IMG/VR virus record: IMGVR_UViG_3300032516_005602 | Span: 1 to 32,936 of that record | DNA length: 32,936 bases | Source of the DNA: a virus | Reading direction: 5' to 3' (one strand) | Part shown: positions 8,161-14,352 of the stretch, piece after piece | Position numbering within the stretch: the stretch's first letter is position 1 | Layout of the letters: every line of letters starts with the position of its first letter | The notes under the pieces: model-generated | The model's input: the letters and a program-made list of their open reading frames with translations, nothing else | Told to the model about the DNA's origin: nothing | Database searches by the model: none | Program-made: the position numbers and the translations under genes

Positions 8161-8179
8161 ATCCTCTAGAGAAGAGGAT
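8161..8179 (+). other. Intercistronic RNA hairpin
   Basis: ATCCTCT and AGAGGAT form a perfect 7-bp stem around an AGAGA loop, between the stop of nadM and the ribosome site (ACGGAGAG) of nadV. No T-run follows, so it is not a classical terminator. It could be a processing or stability element that sets the ratio of the two enzymes. Confidence 0.5.
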
Positions 8180-8204
8180 CGATAACAAACATACGGAGAG
8201 TATC

Positions 8205-9638
8205 ATGAAAAATATAGAAATAAAACCAGATCTAGTCCTCAATAACATTAACGACACTGATTCGTACAAGTTTAGTCACTGGATGCAATATCCAAAAGGA
8301 ATGAACCTGATGTTCAGTTACCTTGAATCTCGAGGTGGTGAATTCGATACTTGTACGCTATTCGGTCTACAGGTCATCATTCACAAGCATATTGCAAAGA
8401 AATTCTCGCTTATTGATATTAATGAAGCACAGCGTGATGCTGATTTGCATGGTGAACCCTTCAATCGTGAAGGGTTCTTGCATATTCTCAACAAATACGA
8501 TGGTCACATGCCTGTTAGAATTCGTGCAATTCCTGAAGGTCTCATCGTGCCAGTAAAAAACGCAATCATGACAATTGAGATTATTAACGATCCAGAATGC
8601 TTTTGGATTACTAACTGGTTAGAAACTAAATTGTCCCGCGTTTGGTACCCTTCGACAATTGCAATCATGAGTCGTGAAGTAAAAAAGACGTGGAAACAAT
8701 ACCTTGAACTATCGTCTGATAATCCAGACGCTGAAATTGGGTTTAAACACCATGATTTTGGTGCTCGAGGAGTTACGTCTCAAGAACAAGCGATGTTTGG
8801 TGGTGCTGCTCACTTGCTAAGCTTTCTTGGTTCTGACTCACTCGCTGGAATTAAGTGTGCAAATTACTACTACGATGAACAGATGTCAGGTTTTTCTATT
8901 CCTGCAACTGAACATTCGACAATGACAGTTTGGGGTCGTGATGGCGAATATGCCGCACTCAAAAATTGGGTTCAAAAGACGCTTGTTGAACGTATTGTTC
9001 CTGTAGGTGTACCAAAACTTTCTGCTTGTGTTGGAGACAGTTACGATATCTACAAGTTCGTTGAGATGATTTGTAGTCAAGAAATTCAGGAAATGATCGT
9101 AAGTTCTGGTGGCACGCTGATTGTACGACCAGATTCTGGTGATCCTAGTGAGGTGCTCCCGAAGATGTTTGCAATTTTCGAAAAGCATGGCCTCGTTACC
9201 AAGAACTCGAAAAATTTCAAGATTCTTCAACCTCATCTACGTATCATTTGGGGTGATGGTATTAATCGGCGGTCGATGAAGGATATTTTGAAACTCGTGA
9301 CGGATCTTGGTTGGAGTGCATCGAATATTGCATTTGGCTCGGGTGGTGGTCTATTACAGGATGTTAATCGTGACACGCAGAAATTTGCGTTTAAGTGTTC
9401 GTATGCTCAAATTAATGGAGAAGGTATCGATGTTAGAAAAGATCCAATTACTGATCCTAGAAAGAAAAGCAAAGCTGGAAGGCTTGATTTGATCAAGACT
9501 TCAAACGGTTACCAGACAATTTGTCTAAATGATGACGTAATTGCTCATCCAGATAGTGTTATGGTAACAGTGTTTAATTGTGGTAAAATTACCAACAATA
9601 CGACGTTTGCTGAATGCAGGGAGAGAATGACAATTTAA
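8205..9638 (+). CDS. nadV: Nicotinamide phosphoribosyltransferase (NadV/NAMPT)
   Basis: This enzyme joins nicotinamide and PRPP to form NMN, the substrate of the upstream NadM domain. The 477-residue protein shows the NAMPT signatures in order: NDTDSYKFSHWMQYP near 16-30, FGARGVTSQEQA near 185-197, the catalytic His237 in PATEHSTM, VGDSYDIYKF, RPDSGDPSEVL (the phosphoribosyl-binding region) and a Gly-rich FGSGGGLLQDVNRDTQ late in the protein. Length is normal for the family. A strong ACGGAGAG ribosome site, a near copy of the one before nadM, lies upstream. The pair forms the phage NAD+ reconstitution pathway called NARP2. Identification is secure. Confidence 0.95.
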   Translation: MKNIEIKPDLVLNNINDTDSYKFSHWMQYPKGMNLMFSYLESRGGEFDTCTLFGLQVIIHKHIAKKFSLIDINEAQRDADLHGEPFNREGFLHILNKYDGHMPVRIRAIPEGLIVPVKNAIMTIEIINDPECFWITNWLETKLSRVWYPSTIAIMSREVKKTWKQYLELSSDNPDAEIGFKHHDFGARGVTSQEQAMFGGAAHLLSFLGSDSLAGIKCANYYYDEQMSGFSIPATEHSTMTVWGRDGEYAALKNWVQKTLVERIVPVGVPKLSACVGDSYDIYKFVEMICSQEIQEMIVSSGGTLIVRPDSGDPSEVLPKMFAIFEKHGLVTKNSKNFKILQPHLRIIWGDGINRRSMKDILKLVTDLGWSASNIAFGSGGGLLQDVNRDTQKFAFKCSYAQINGEGIDVRKDPITDPRKKSKAGRLDLIKTSNGYQTICLNDDVIAHPDSVMVTVFNCGKITNNTTFAECRERMTI

Positions 9639-9735
9639 TAATTGACGATTTTTACCTGTACATGTTCTCAAACTATGATTAATTAGTAATATGCTTAAAG
9701 GTATTGTAACAGACACGTAGGTACGAGCCCGAGGG

Positions 9736-9790
9736 CCTCCTAAAATGTCGACTCTAAACAAGTTCGACTATTAATAAACATTTTAGGAGG
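9736..9790 (+). promoter_or_regulatory. Hairpin sequestering the ribosome-binding site, with late-promoter-like element in its loop
   Basis: CCTCCTAAAATGT (9736-9748) and ACATTTTAGGAGG (9778-9790) are perfect 13-base complements separated by 29 bases. The 3' arm contains the Shine-Dalgarno core GGAGG (9786-9790), five bases before the ATG at 9796. A read-through RNA would hide the ribosome site. TTAATAAA (9771-9778), similar to the T4 late box, lies in the loop; a transcript begun from it would lack the 5' arm and leave the site free. T4 gene e uses this arrangement. The rest of the 157-base gap (9639-9735) is AT-rich with no gene. Confidence 0.7.
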
Positions 9791-9795
9791 TTATC

Positions 9796-10149
9796 ATGAA
9801 TATAGAGTTACAAGTTTTACGTGCAAAAATTATAGGATTTCAGTCTGTTGGTATTTCAATAAAGAATCAAATCAGCAAATCTGCTGGTTTGAAACGCGAT
9901 AAATTGTGGCAACGAAAAAGAGCACTTGGGTGTTATAATAGAGAACACCTAATTGCTTATGGTTTACTACGTGGTGTTCCATACGAAAAGATCGAAAATA
10001 AGTGCGCAAAATACAACAAGCCAAACGTCGACAAAATTTACGTGTTGATAAAACAACACGGCGGGTGGAAAGCTCAAGAACTCACACCCGAAAAAATGCT
10101 AGCATTGTTAAGCCCACCAAAAGCCCTCGAAAAAAACGAGGAAAAATGA
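9796..10149 (+). CDS. Small basic protein of unknown function
   Basis: The 117-residue protein is not recognised. It is rich in Lys and Arg, with a cluster around KRDKLWQRKRALG (about 34-46), then NREHLIAYGLLRGVPYEKIE, which reads as helix-turn-helix-like or at least compact helical structure. There is no signal peptide or membrane segment. It has a near-perfect TAGGAGG ribosome site that is locked in a 13-bp hairpin, so its translation is probably switched. Its stop overlaps the start region of the peptidyl-tRNA hydrolase and two CUA tRNAs follow, so an RNA- or ribosome-related role is a reasonable guess. Only the context supports that. Confidence 0.8.
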   Translation: MNIELQVLRAKIIGFQSVGISIKNQISKSAGLKRDKLWQRKRALGCYNREHLIAYGLLRGVPYEKIENKCAKYNKPNVDKIYVLIKQHGGWKAQELTPEKMLALLSPPKALEKNEEK

Positions 10150-10151
10150 CG

Positions 10152-10496
10152 ATGGCTACTATAAAAACGGGTGATAAGCTTTTTCTGGTGACACGTCGAG
10201 ACATCTCGGCTGGTTATCAAGCAGTACAATCATGCCATGCAATCAGACAATTTACCGCCGAGCATCCAGAAGTTGATGTTGAGTGGTTTCAAAAATCAAA
10301 TTATCTTGCGTTACTCTCTGTAGAAAACGAAGTTGAATTGATGAAATTAATCACTAAAGCACATGACTTTGGTCTTCGTTGGTCAGCATTTAGAGAACCA
10401 GATGTTGGTGGTGCAATTACTGCAATTGCAATTGAACCAAATTCTAAAACAATTGAAATGTGTAAACACCTACCGTTGGCTTTAAAAGAAATGTAA
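10152..10496 (+). CDS. pth2: Peptidyl-tRNA hydrolase, PTH2 family
   Basis: Pth2 enzymes cleave the peptide from peptidyl-tRNAs that drop off ribosomes. The 114-residue protein shows the family pattern: KLFLVTRRDISAGYQAVQSCHA (matching the K/R-x-x-A-Q-C-x-H-A helix), a middle strand YLALLSVENEVEL, then FREPDVGGAITAIAIEP, matching the C-terminal D-x-G-x-T-x-I-x-x-x-P strand pair, with Gly in place of the usual Arg/Thr. Length is typical. I chose the ATG at 10152 because the GAGGA site (10138-10142) is then well spaced; the ATG at 10146, overlapping the previous stop, is an alternative. It lies directly before two tRNA genes, which fits a role in tRNA recycling. Confidence 0.78.
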   Translation: MATIKTGDKLFLVTRRDISAGYQAVQSCHAIRQFTAEHPEVDVEWFQKSNYLALLSVENEVELMKLITKAHDFGLRWSAFREPDVGGAITAIAIEPNSKTIEMCKHLPLALKEM

Positions 10497-10510
10497 CGAT
10501 AAGTGTTCAT

Positions 10511-10584
10511 GTCCTCGTAGCTCAGTGATAGAGCAACGGATTCTAAAGCCGATTTGGTCGAGGGTTCAATTCCCTCCGAGGACA
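10511..10584 (+). tRNA. tRNA with CUA anticodon (amber suppressor type), irregular anticodon arm
   Basis: The acceptor stem GTCCTCG/CGAGGAC is a perfect 7-bp pair with discriminator A (10584). The D stem is GCTC/GAGC and the T arm is GAGGG-TTCAATT-CCCTC. The anticodon loop TTCTAAA (10541-10547) gives CUA at 10543-10545, which reads UAG. The anticodon stem ACGGA/GCCGA has only three canonical pairs, with A-A and A-G at its ends, and the variable region is 7 bases. An alternative fold has AACGG/CCG(A)TT around a 9-base loop. No encoded CCA. The acylated amino acid is unknown. Confidence 0.75.
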
Positions 10585-10591
10585 CAAATAT

Positions 10592-10675
10592 CGCTCAAAA
10601 GCTCAAAGGCAGAGCAGCGGTTTCTAGAACCGTCCGAAAGGTAAAGGGTTGTGGGTTCGACTCCCACTTGGGCGG
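10592..10675 (+). tRNA. tRNA with CUA anticodon (amber suppressor type), class II, serine-like
   Basis: The acceptor stem CGCTCAA/TTGGGCG has six Watson-Crick pairs and one G-U. The D stem is GCTC/GAGC. The anticodon stem GCGGT/ACCGT encloses TTCTAGA (10622-10628), giving CUA at 10624-10626. A 17-base variable region (10634-10650, containing CCGAAAGG) and the T arm GTGGG-TTCGACT-CCCAC complete an 84-base class II tRNA. The long variable arm with discriminator G (10675) is the tRNA-Ser pattern (Leu and Tyr use A73), so serine insertion at UAG is the best guess. It lies 7 bases after the first tRNA. Confidence 0.82.
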
Positions 10676-10701
10676 CAATAATGGTGTCTAATACAAGTTG
10701 A

Positions 10702-10721
10702 ACTACTCATAGATTAGTAGT
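10702..10721 (+). other. Small hairpin between the tRNAs and the nuclease gene
   Basis: ACTACT and AGTAGT pair as a 6-bp stem around the 8-base loop CATAGATT in the 57-base gap after the second tRNA. No T-run follows. It may be a tRNA processing aid or fortuitous. Confidence 0.3.
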
Positions 10722-10732
10722 ATCTTGATTAG

Positions 10733-11542
10733 ATGTCAGAACAAAAATTTACAAACCTTCCAACGGGAAAACCTCATATAAGTTTCAGTGAACTTAGAGA
10801 TTGGAAGGAATGTTCCTGGCGTCACAAGCTAAAGTACATCAATAAATTGGTCGAAGACAAACCTGGTCCATTAATGGATTTTGGAACAGCATGCCATGCG
10901 GCTTGCGAAAAGTTCTTAAAATCTAGGATCATGGATTCAAGCATTGCAAAGAACATGCTAGCCCAATTGTGGGAAAAAAACGCAGCATTTGAAGGTTACA
11001 CACCTGAAGCACTTCCTCAATTTTTTGCTGAGCTCGATTTGATTTTGTCAGAAGTTCCAAAATTTATGGATGAAACATTCCCAAATTGGGAGTACGTTGA
11101 TGCTGAGCATATGTTATACGAACAGATTGAAGGCCATGACCATGCATTTAAAGGATTTATTGATGGTGTCATTGCTGTTACTGATGCAAAAAATAAAAAA
11201 TTGATCTGGTTATTGGATTGGAAAACTACGTCTCGTGGTTGGTGGCGTGAAAAGAGAACTGATGAACTTGTAAAGACACAACTCATCCTTTATAAAAACT
11301 TTTGGTCAAAGAAAATCGGTGTTGATCCAAAAGATGTACGATGTGGGTTTATCTTACTAAAAAGATCCGCAAAAAAAGAACAACATTGTGAACTATTTGC
11401 ATTGTCAGTTGGAGATGTAACAACCGGTCGATCGTTAAAGGTTGTCAATAATATGTTGACGAGTATTAAACGAGGAATTGCAATCAAGAATCGATCGTCA
11501 TGTACATATTGCAATTATTTTAACACACCACACTGTGTGTGA
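10733..11542 (+). CDS. PD-(D/E)XK nuclease with Cas4/AddB-like Fe-S cysteines
   Basis: The 269-residue protein has the layout of RecB/Cas4-type exonucleases: SFSELRDWKECSWRHKLKY (17-35), FGTACHAACEKF (near 51-62), the metal-binding Asp144 in FIDGVI, Asp162-Trp-Lys164 in LLDWKTT (the D/E-x-K core) and QLILYKNF (motif QxxxY). Cys27 near the start and Cys257, Cys260 and Cys268 at the very end match the four-cysteine cluster-binding pattern of Cas4 and AddB, so a 4Fe-4S cluster is likely. No cas1, cas2 or helicase is adjacent, so it is probably a stand-alone phage recombination or degradation nuclease. The ATG has no clear ribosome site; TAG codons directly before it exclude an upstream extension under the standard code. 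Confidence 0.85.
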   Translation: MSEQKFTNLPTGKPHISFSELRDWKECSWRHKLKYINKLVEDKPGPLMDFGTACHAACEKFLKSRIMDSSIAKNMLAQLWEKNAAFEGYTPEALPQFFAELDLILSEVPKFMDETFPNWEYVDAEHMLYEQIEGHDHAFKGFIDGVIAVTDAKNKKLIWLLDWKTTSRGWWREKRTDELVKTQLILYKNFWSKKIGVDPKDVRCGFILLKRSAKKEQHCELFALSVGDVTTGRSLKVVNNMLTSIKRGIAIKNRSSCTYCNYFNTPHCV

Positions 11543-11571
11543 GTTAACATGAGCTACACCATATAGTACCA

Positions 11572-11579
11572 TTAATAAA
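11572..11579 (+). promoter_or_regulatory. Late-promoter-like element (TTAATAAA)
   Basis: TTAATAAA lies in the 50-base gap before the glycosyltransferase at 11593, inside the 10-mer ATTAATAAAC that also occurs at 9770-9779 in the hairpin loop. No Shine-Dalgarno sequence lies between it and the ATG. It is two bases off the T4 late consensus, so this is tentative. Confidence 0.35.
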
Positions 11580-11592
11580 CAAACCTACTACA

Positions 11593-12852
11593 ATGACAAA
11601 AAAATCAAAAATTTTGATGCTTTGTGATCATCCATTATCAACATCAGGTGTTGGTCAACAAGCAAGATGGTTAATAACAGAACTGACAAACACAGGAAAA
11701 TATTCATTTCTTGTGTTTGGTGGTGCAGTCAAACATGACAATTATGATAACATCACAGTTAATCCTGATTTTATCATAAAACCAACAAATGGTTTTGGTG
11801 ATAAAACAATATTGCGTCAGGTTCTAGCACAAGAAAAACCTGATGCAATATTGTTATTTACAGACCCACGATTTTTCTTATGGGTCTGGGAAATGGAAGA
11901 TGAAATACATCAAGTTTGTCCAATTACATACAATCATTTGTGGGATAACCCACCATGGCCAGAATTCAATCGAGTTTTGTATGACTCAACAGATCTTGTA
12001 AATTGTATTAATTGGCCAACATATGAAATGGTACATCAACGATTTCCTGAAAGAACAAATTACATTCCACATGCAGTACCAAAAAATGTATTCTTTCCAT
12101 TACCAGAAAAAGATACACAGCAATTACGTAAGAACATCTTAGGAACAAATAGAGCAGATCATTTCATTGCATTATTTGTTGGACGTAATGCTCGTAGAAA
12201 ACTACCAAGCGATATCATTCTTTCGTTTAAGAAATTTTTAGATGATCTTGAAATAAAGCATGGACATAGAAAAGCCACATTAGTAATGCATTGTGATCCA
12301 ATGGATCCTGAAGGTCCGAACTTGCATCATGTTTTAGATTTGGTTAACATGAAAGAAAATGTCGTCTTCTCAAAAGAAAGAATTGGATTTCCAGAAATTA
12401 ATTCTCTTTATAATATTTGTGATGTTTTGGTGAATTTTTCATTGAATGAAGGATTTGGTGTACCAGCACTAGAAGCAAAAATGTGTGAAAAACCAATTAT
12501 TGCAATCAAAACAGGGGGTTTAACACGTCAAGTTGAAGATCATGAAACTGGATTTCAATATGGTGTTGCAATAGAACCTGAGGTTAGAATGCTTGTTGGT
12601 AACCAACAAGTTCCATACATTTACGAAGATTGCGCATCACATAAAACGTTGTCAGAAGCATTTATGAAGATGTATGATGTTGGTCCTGAAAAACGAAAAG
12701 AGATAGGAAAGCTTGCTCGTGAACATGCAATGAAAAATTATGATTTAGAATCTGTAAAAAATGAGTGGGATCGTACGCTGACACAGACAATTAACTCATG
12801 GAAACAAAAAGAATTACCGAATAATAAACGTTGGAGTTGCACAGAGATTTAA
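11593..12852 (+). CDS. GT4-like glycosyltransferase (GT-B fold)
   Basis: A two-domain retaining glycosyltransferase of 419 residues. The N-terminal domain starts KILMLCDHPLSTSGVGQQAR, with the glycine-rich acceptor-side loop typical of GT4. The C-terminal domain has a FVGRNARRKLP strand and loop near 195, then NEGFGVPALEAKMC near 285-300, the E-x-F-G-x-x-x-x-E motif that binds the nucleotide sugar, followed by PIIAIKTGG. It starts a second glycosyltransferase group, one base before the next gene. Donor sugar and acceptor are unknown. DNA, virion protein and cell-surface glycan are all possible acceptors. Confidence 0.88.
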   Translation: MTKKSKILMLCDHPLSTSGVGQQARWLITELTNTGKYSFLVFGGAVKHDNYDNITVNPDFIIKPTNGFGDKTILRQVLAQEKPDAILLFTDPRFFLWVWEMEDEIHQVCPITYNHLWDNPPWPEFNRVLYDSTDLVNCINWPTYEMVHQRFPERTNYIPHAVPKNVFFPLPEKDTQQLRKNILGTNRADHFIALFVGRNARRKLPSDIILSFKKFLDDLEIKHGHRKATLVMHCDPMDPEGPNLHHVLDLVNMKENVVFSKERIGFPEINSLYNICDVLVNFSLNEGFGVPALEAKMCEKPIIAIKTGGLTRQVEDHETGFQYGVAIEPEVRMLVGNQQVPYIYEDCASHKTLSEAFMKMYDVGPEKRKEIGKLAREHAMKNYDLESVKNEWDRTLTQTINSWKQKELPNNKRWSCTEI

Positions 12853-12853
12853 A

Positions 12854-14026
12854 ATGACAATCAAAAAAGTAGTTTTAAGAGGTCCAATTCTAACACAATC
12901 AGGTTATGGTGTGCATTGTCGTCAGGTTGCAAAATGGTTGATGCAACGACCAGACGTTGATTTAAAAATTATAGCTACACCATGGGGATCTACACCATGG
13001 CATGTAAATAGTGAATCATGTAATGGTTTCATTAACGAAATTATGAAACGTACTATATCACCAAATAATGTTAATGCTGACATATCATTTCAATTACAAC
13101 TTCCAAATGAATGGACACCAAATCTCGTGCTTGGAAAAAACATTGGTTTAACAGCTGCCGTTGAAACAGACATATGTTCACCCTTATGGGCCCAAGCATG
13201 CAATACAATGGATGCAGTAGTTGTACCATCACAACATGCAAAACAATGTCTCACTAACTCTGGTACAATTGTAAAGCCATTGTACGTTATACCAGAGGCG
13301 TATAATGAAGCTATTACAACCGTGGATTCACAAACAGATTTATTTAATTTCAAAACGTCATTCAATTTTTTGTTATTTGGTCAACTTACTGGAAACAATC
13401 CAAACAATGATAGAAAGAACATGTTTAATACCGTCAAATGGATTTGTGAATCATTTAAAGATGATCCAGATGTTGGTATTGTGATTAAAACAAATCTTGG
13501 AACAAATTCAAAGATCGATCGTAATATTGTCACAAGTATGTTGAAAACACTTTTAACCGAAGTAAGAAAAAGTCAATATCCAAAAGTTTATTTGTTACAT
13601 GGTGATATGGACGATGAAACAGTTGCGTCATTATATAAAAATAAACAAATAAAGGCTCTTATTGCTTTAACACGTGGTGAAGGATTTGGATTACCAATAC
13701 TTGAAGCAGCCGCTAGTGGCTTACCAATCGTTGCAACTGGATGGTCTGGACATTTAGATTATCTTAAACTTGGAAAGTTTATCAACATTTATTACCAACT
13801 TGACGAGGTACATAAGTCGAGAATTGATGGAAATATCTTTATAAAAGGTGCAAGGTGGGCGAATGCATCTGAAGAAGATTTCAAAAAGCGAATTACAAAA
13901 TTTAGAACAAATAATACAATCCCATTTGAATGGGCAGCTGATTTACAAAAGAAAATCGTTGAATCATATAGCATCGAAGCTGTGTGTAAGTTATATGATT
14001 CATCATTAGGTGAATTATTCACATGA
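12854..14026 (+). CDS. GT4-like glycosyltransferase (GT-B fold)
   Basis: This 390-residue protein resembles its upstream neighbour in plan. It opens with VVLRGPILTQSGYGVHCRQ, a glycine-containing N-terminal loop. The middle has FNFLLFGQLTGNNPNNDRKN, like the FVGR strand of GT4 enzymes. At about 274-290 it has RGEGFGLPILEAAASG, followed by PIVATGWSGHLDYL, the donor-binding E-G-F-G-x-x-x-x-E motif. The two may be an ancient duplication or a sequential pair that adds two sugars. Its stop overlaps the next start (ATGA). The family is secure and the substrate is unknown. Confidence 0.87.
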   Translation: MTIKKVVLRGPILTQSGYGVHCRQVAKWLMQRPDVDLKIIATPWGSTPWHVNSESCNGFINEIMKRTISPNNVNADISFQLQLPNEWTPNLVLGKNIGLTAAVETDICSPLWAQACNTMDAVVVPSQHAKQCLTNSGTIVKPLYVIPEAYNEAITTVDSQTDLFNFKTSFNFLLFGQLTGNNPNNDRKNMFNTVKWICESFKDDPDVGIVIKTNLGTNSKIDRNIVTSMLKTLLTEVRKSQYPKVYLLHGDMDDETVASLYKNKQIKALIALTRGEGFGLPILEAAASGLPIVATGWSGHLDYLKLGKFINIYYQLDEVHKSRIDGNIFIKGARWANASEEDFKKRITKFRTNNTIPFEWAADLQKKIVESYSIEAVCKLYDSSLGELFT

Positions 14027-14352
14027 TTTTCTTTTTGATTTTTTTGTTTTTAACTTTTACAATTGTCGTATCTGCGTTATTGTTCATTAGTGTTCGTCGA
14101 AATTTACAATATTCTGAAAAACTCGAAGAACTAGGTGATCAGATAGATGAATCACTTGATATCTTAGATGGTTGTTATCAACGCATAGCCAAAGCAGCAT
14201 TAACACCAGTATTGTCAGATGAACCAATTGTTAAACAATTAATATCAGACATAAAACGAACACGTGATGCCGTCCTGTTAATTGCAAACAAGATCGTTAT
14301 CTTTGATACTACTGATGAAAATAAAAACGATGACAACACCCAAAGTTATTAA
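14023..14352 (+). CDS. Small membrane-anchored protein of unknown function
   Basis: The 109-residue protein has one strongly hydrophobic N-terminal segment (about 2-22, IFFLIFLFLTFTIVVSALLF), followed by RR and a long charged helical region (YSEKLEELGDQIDESLDIL) likely to form a coiled coil. The Arg pair after the membrane segment suggests N-out/C-in topology by the positive-inside rule. It overlaps the glycosyltransferase by 4 bases and the sigma factor start by 23 bases. A spanin-like protein is conceivable from the outline, but the expected partner is absent. Confidence 0.7.
   Translation: MIFFLIFLFLTFTIVVSALLFISVRRNLQYSEKLEELGDQIDESLDILDGCYQRIAKAALTPVLSDEPIVKQLISDIKRTRDAVLLIANKIVIFDTTDENKNDDNTQSY

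Noticed and set aside
10676-10732. Possible upstream extension of the nuclease gene if TAG were read as an amino acid.
   Set aside because: The in-frame upstream sequence has TAG directly before the ATG and two more TAGs just upstream, overlaps a hairpin, and the normal start already gives the complete N-terminal motif.
10733-11542. CRISPR-Cas remnant suggested by the Cas4-like nuclease.
   Set aside because: No repeat-spacer array and no other cas gene is visible in the window.
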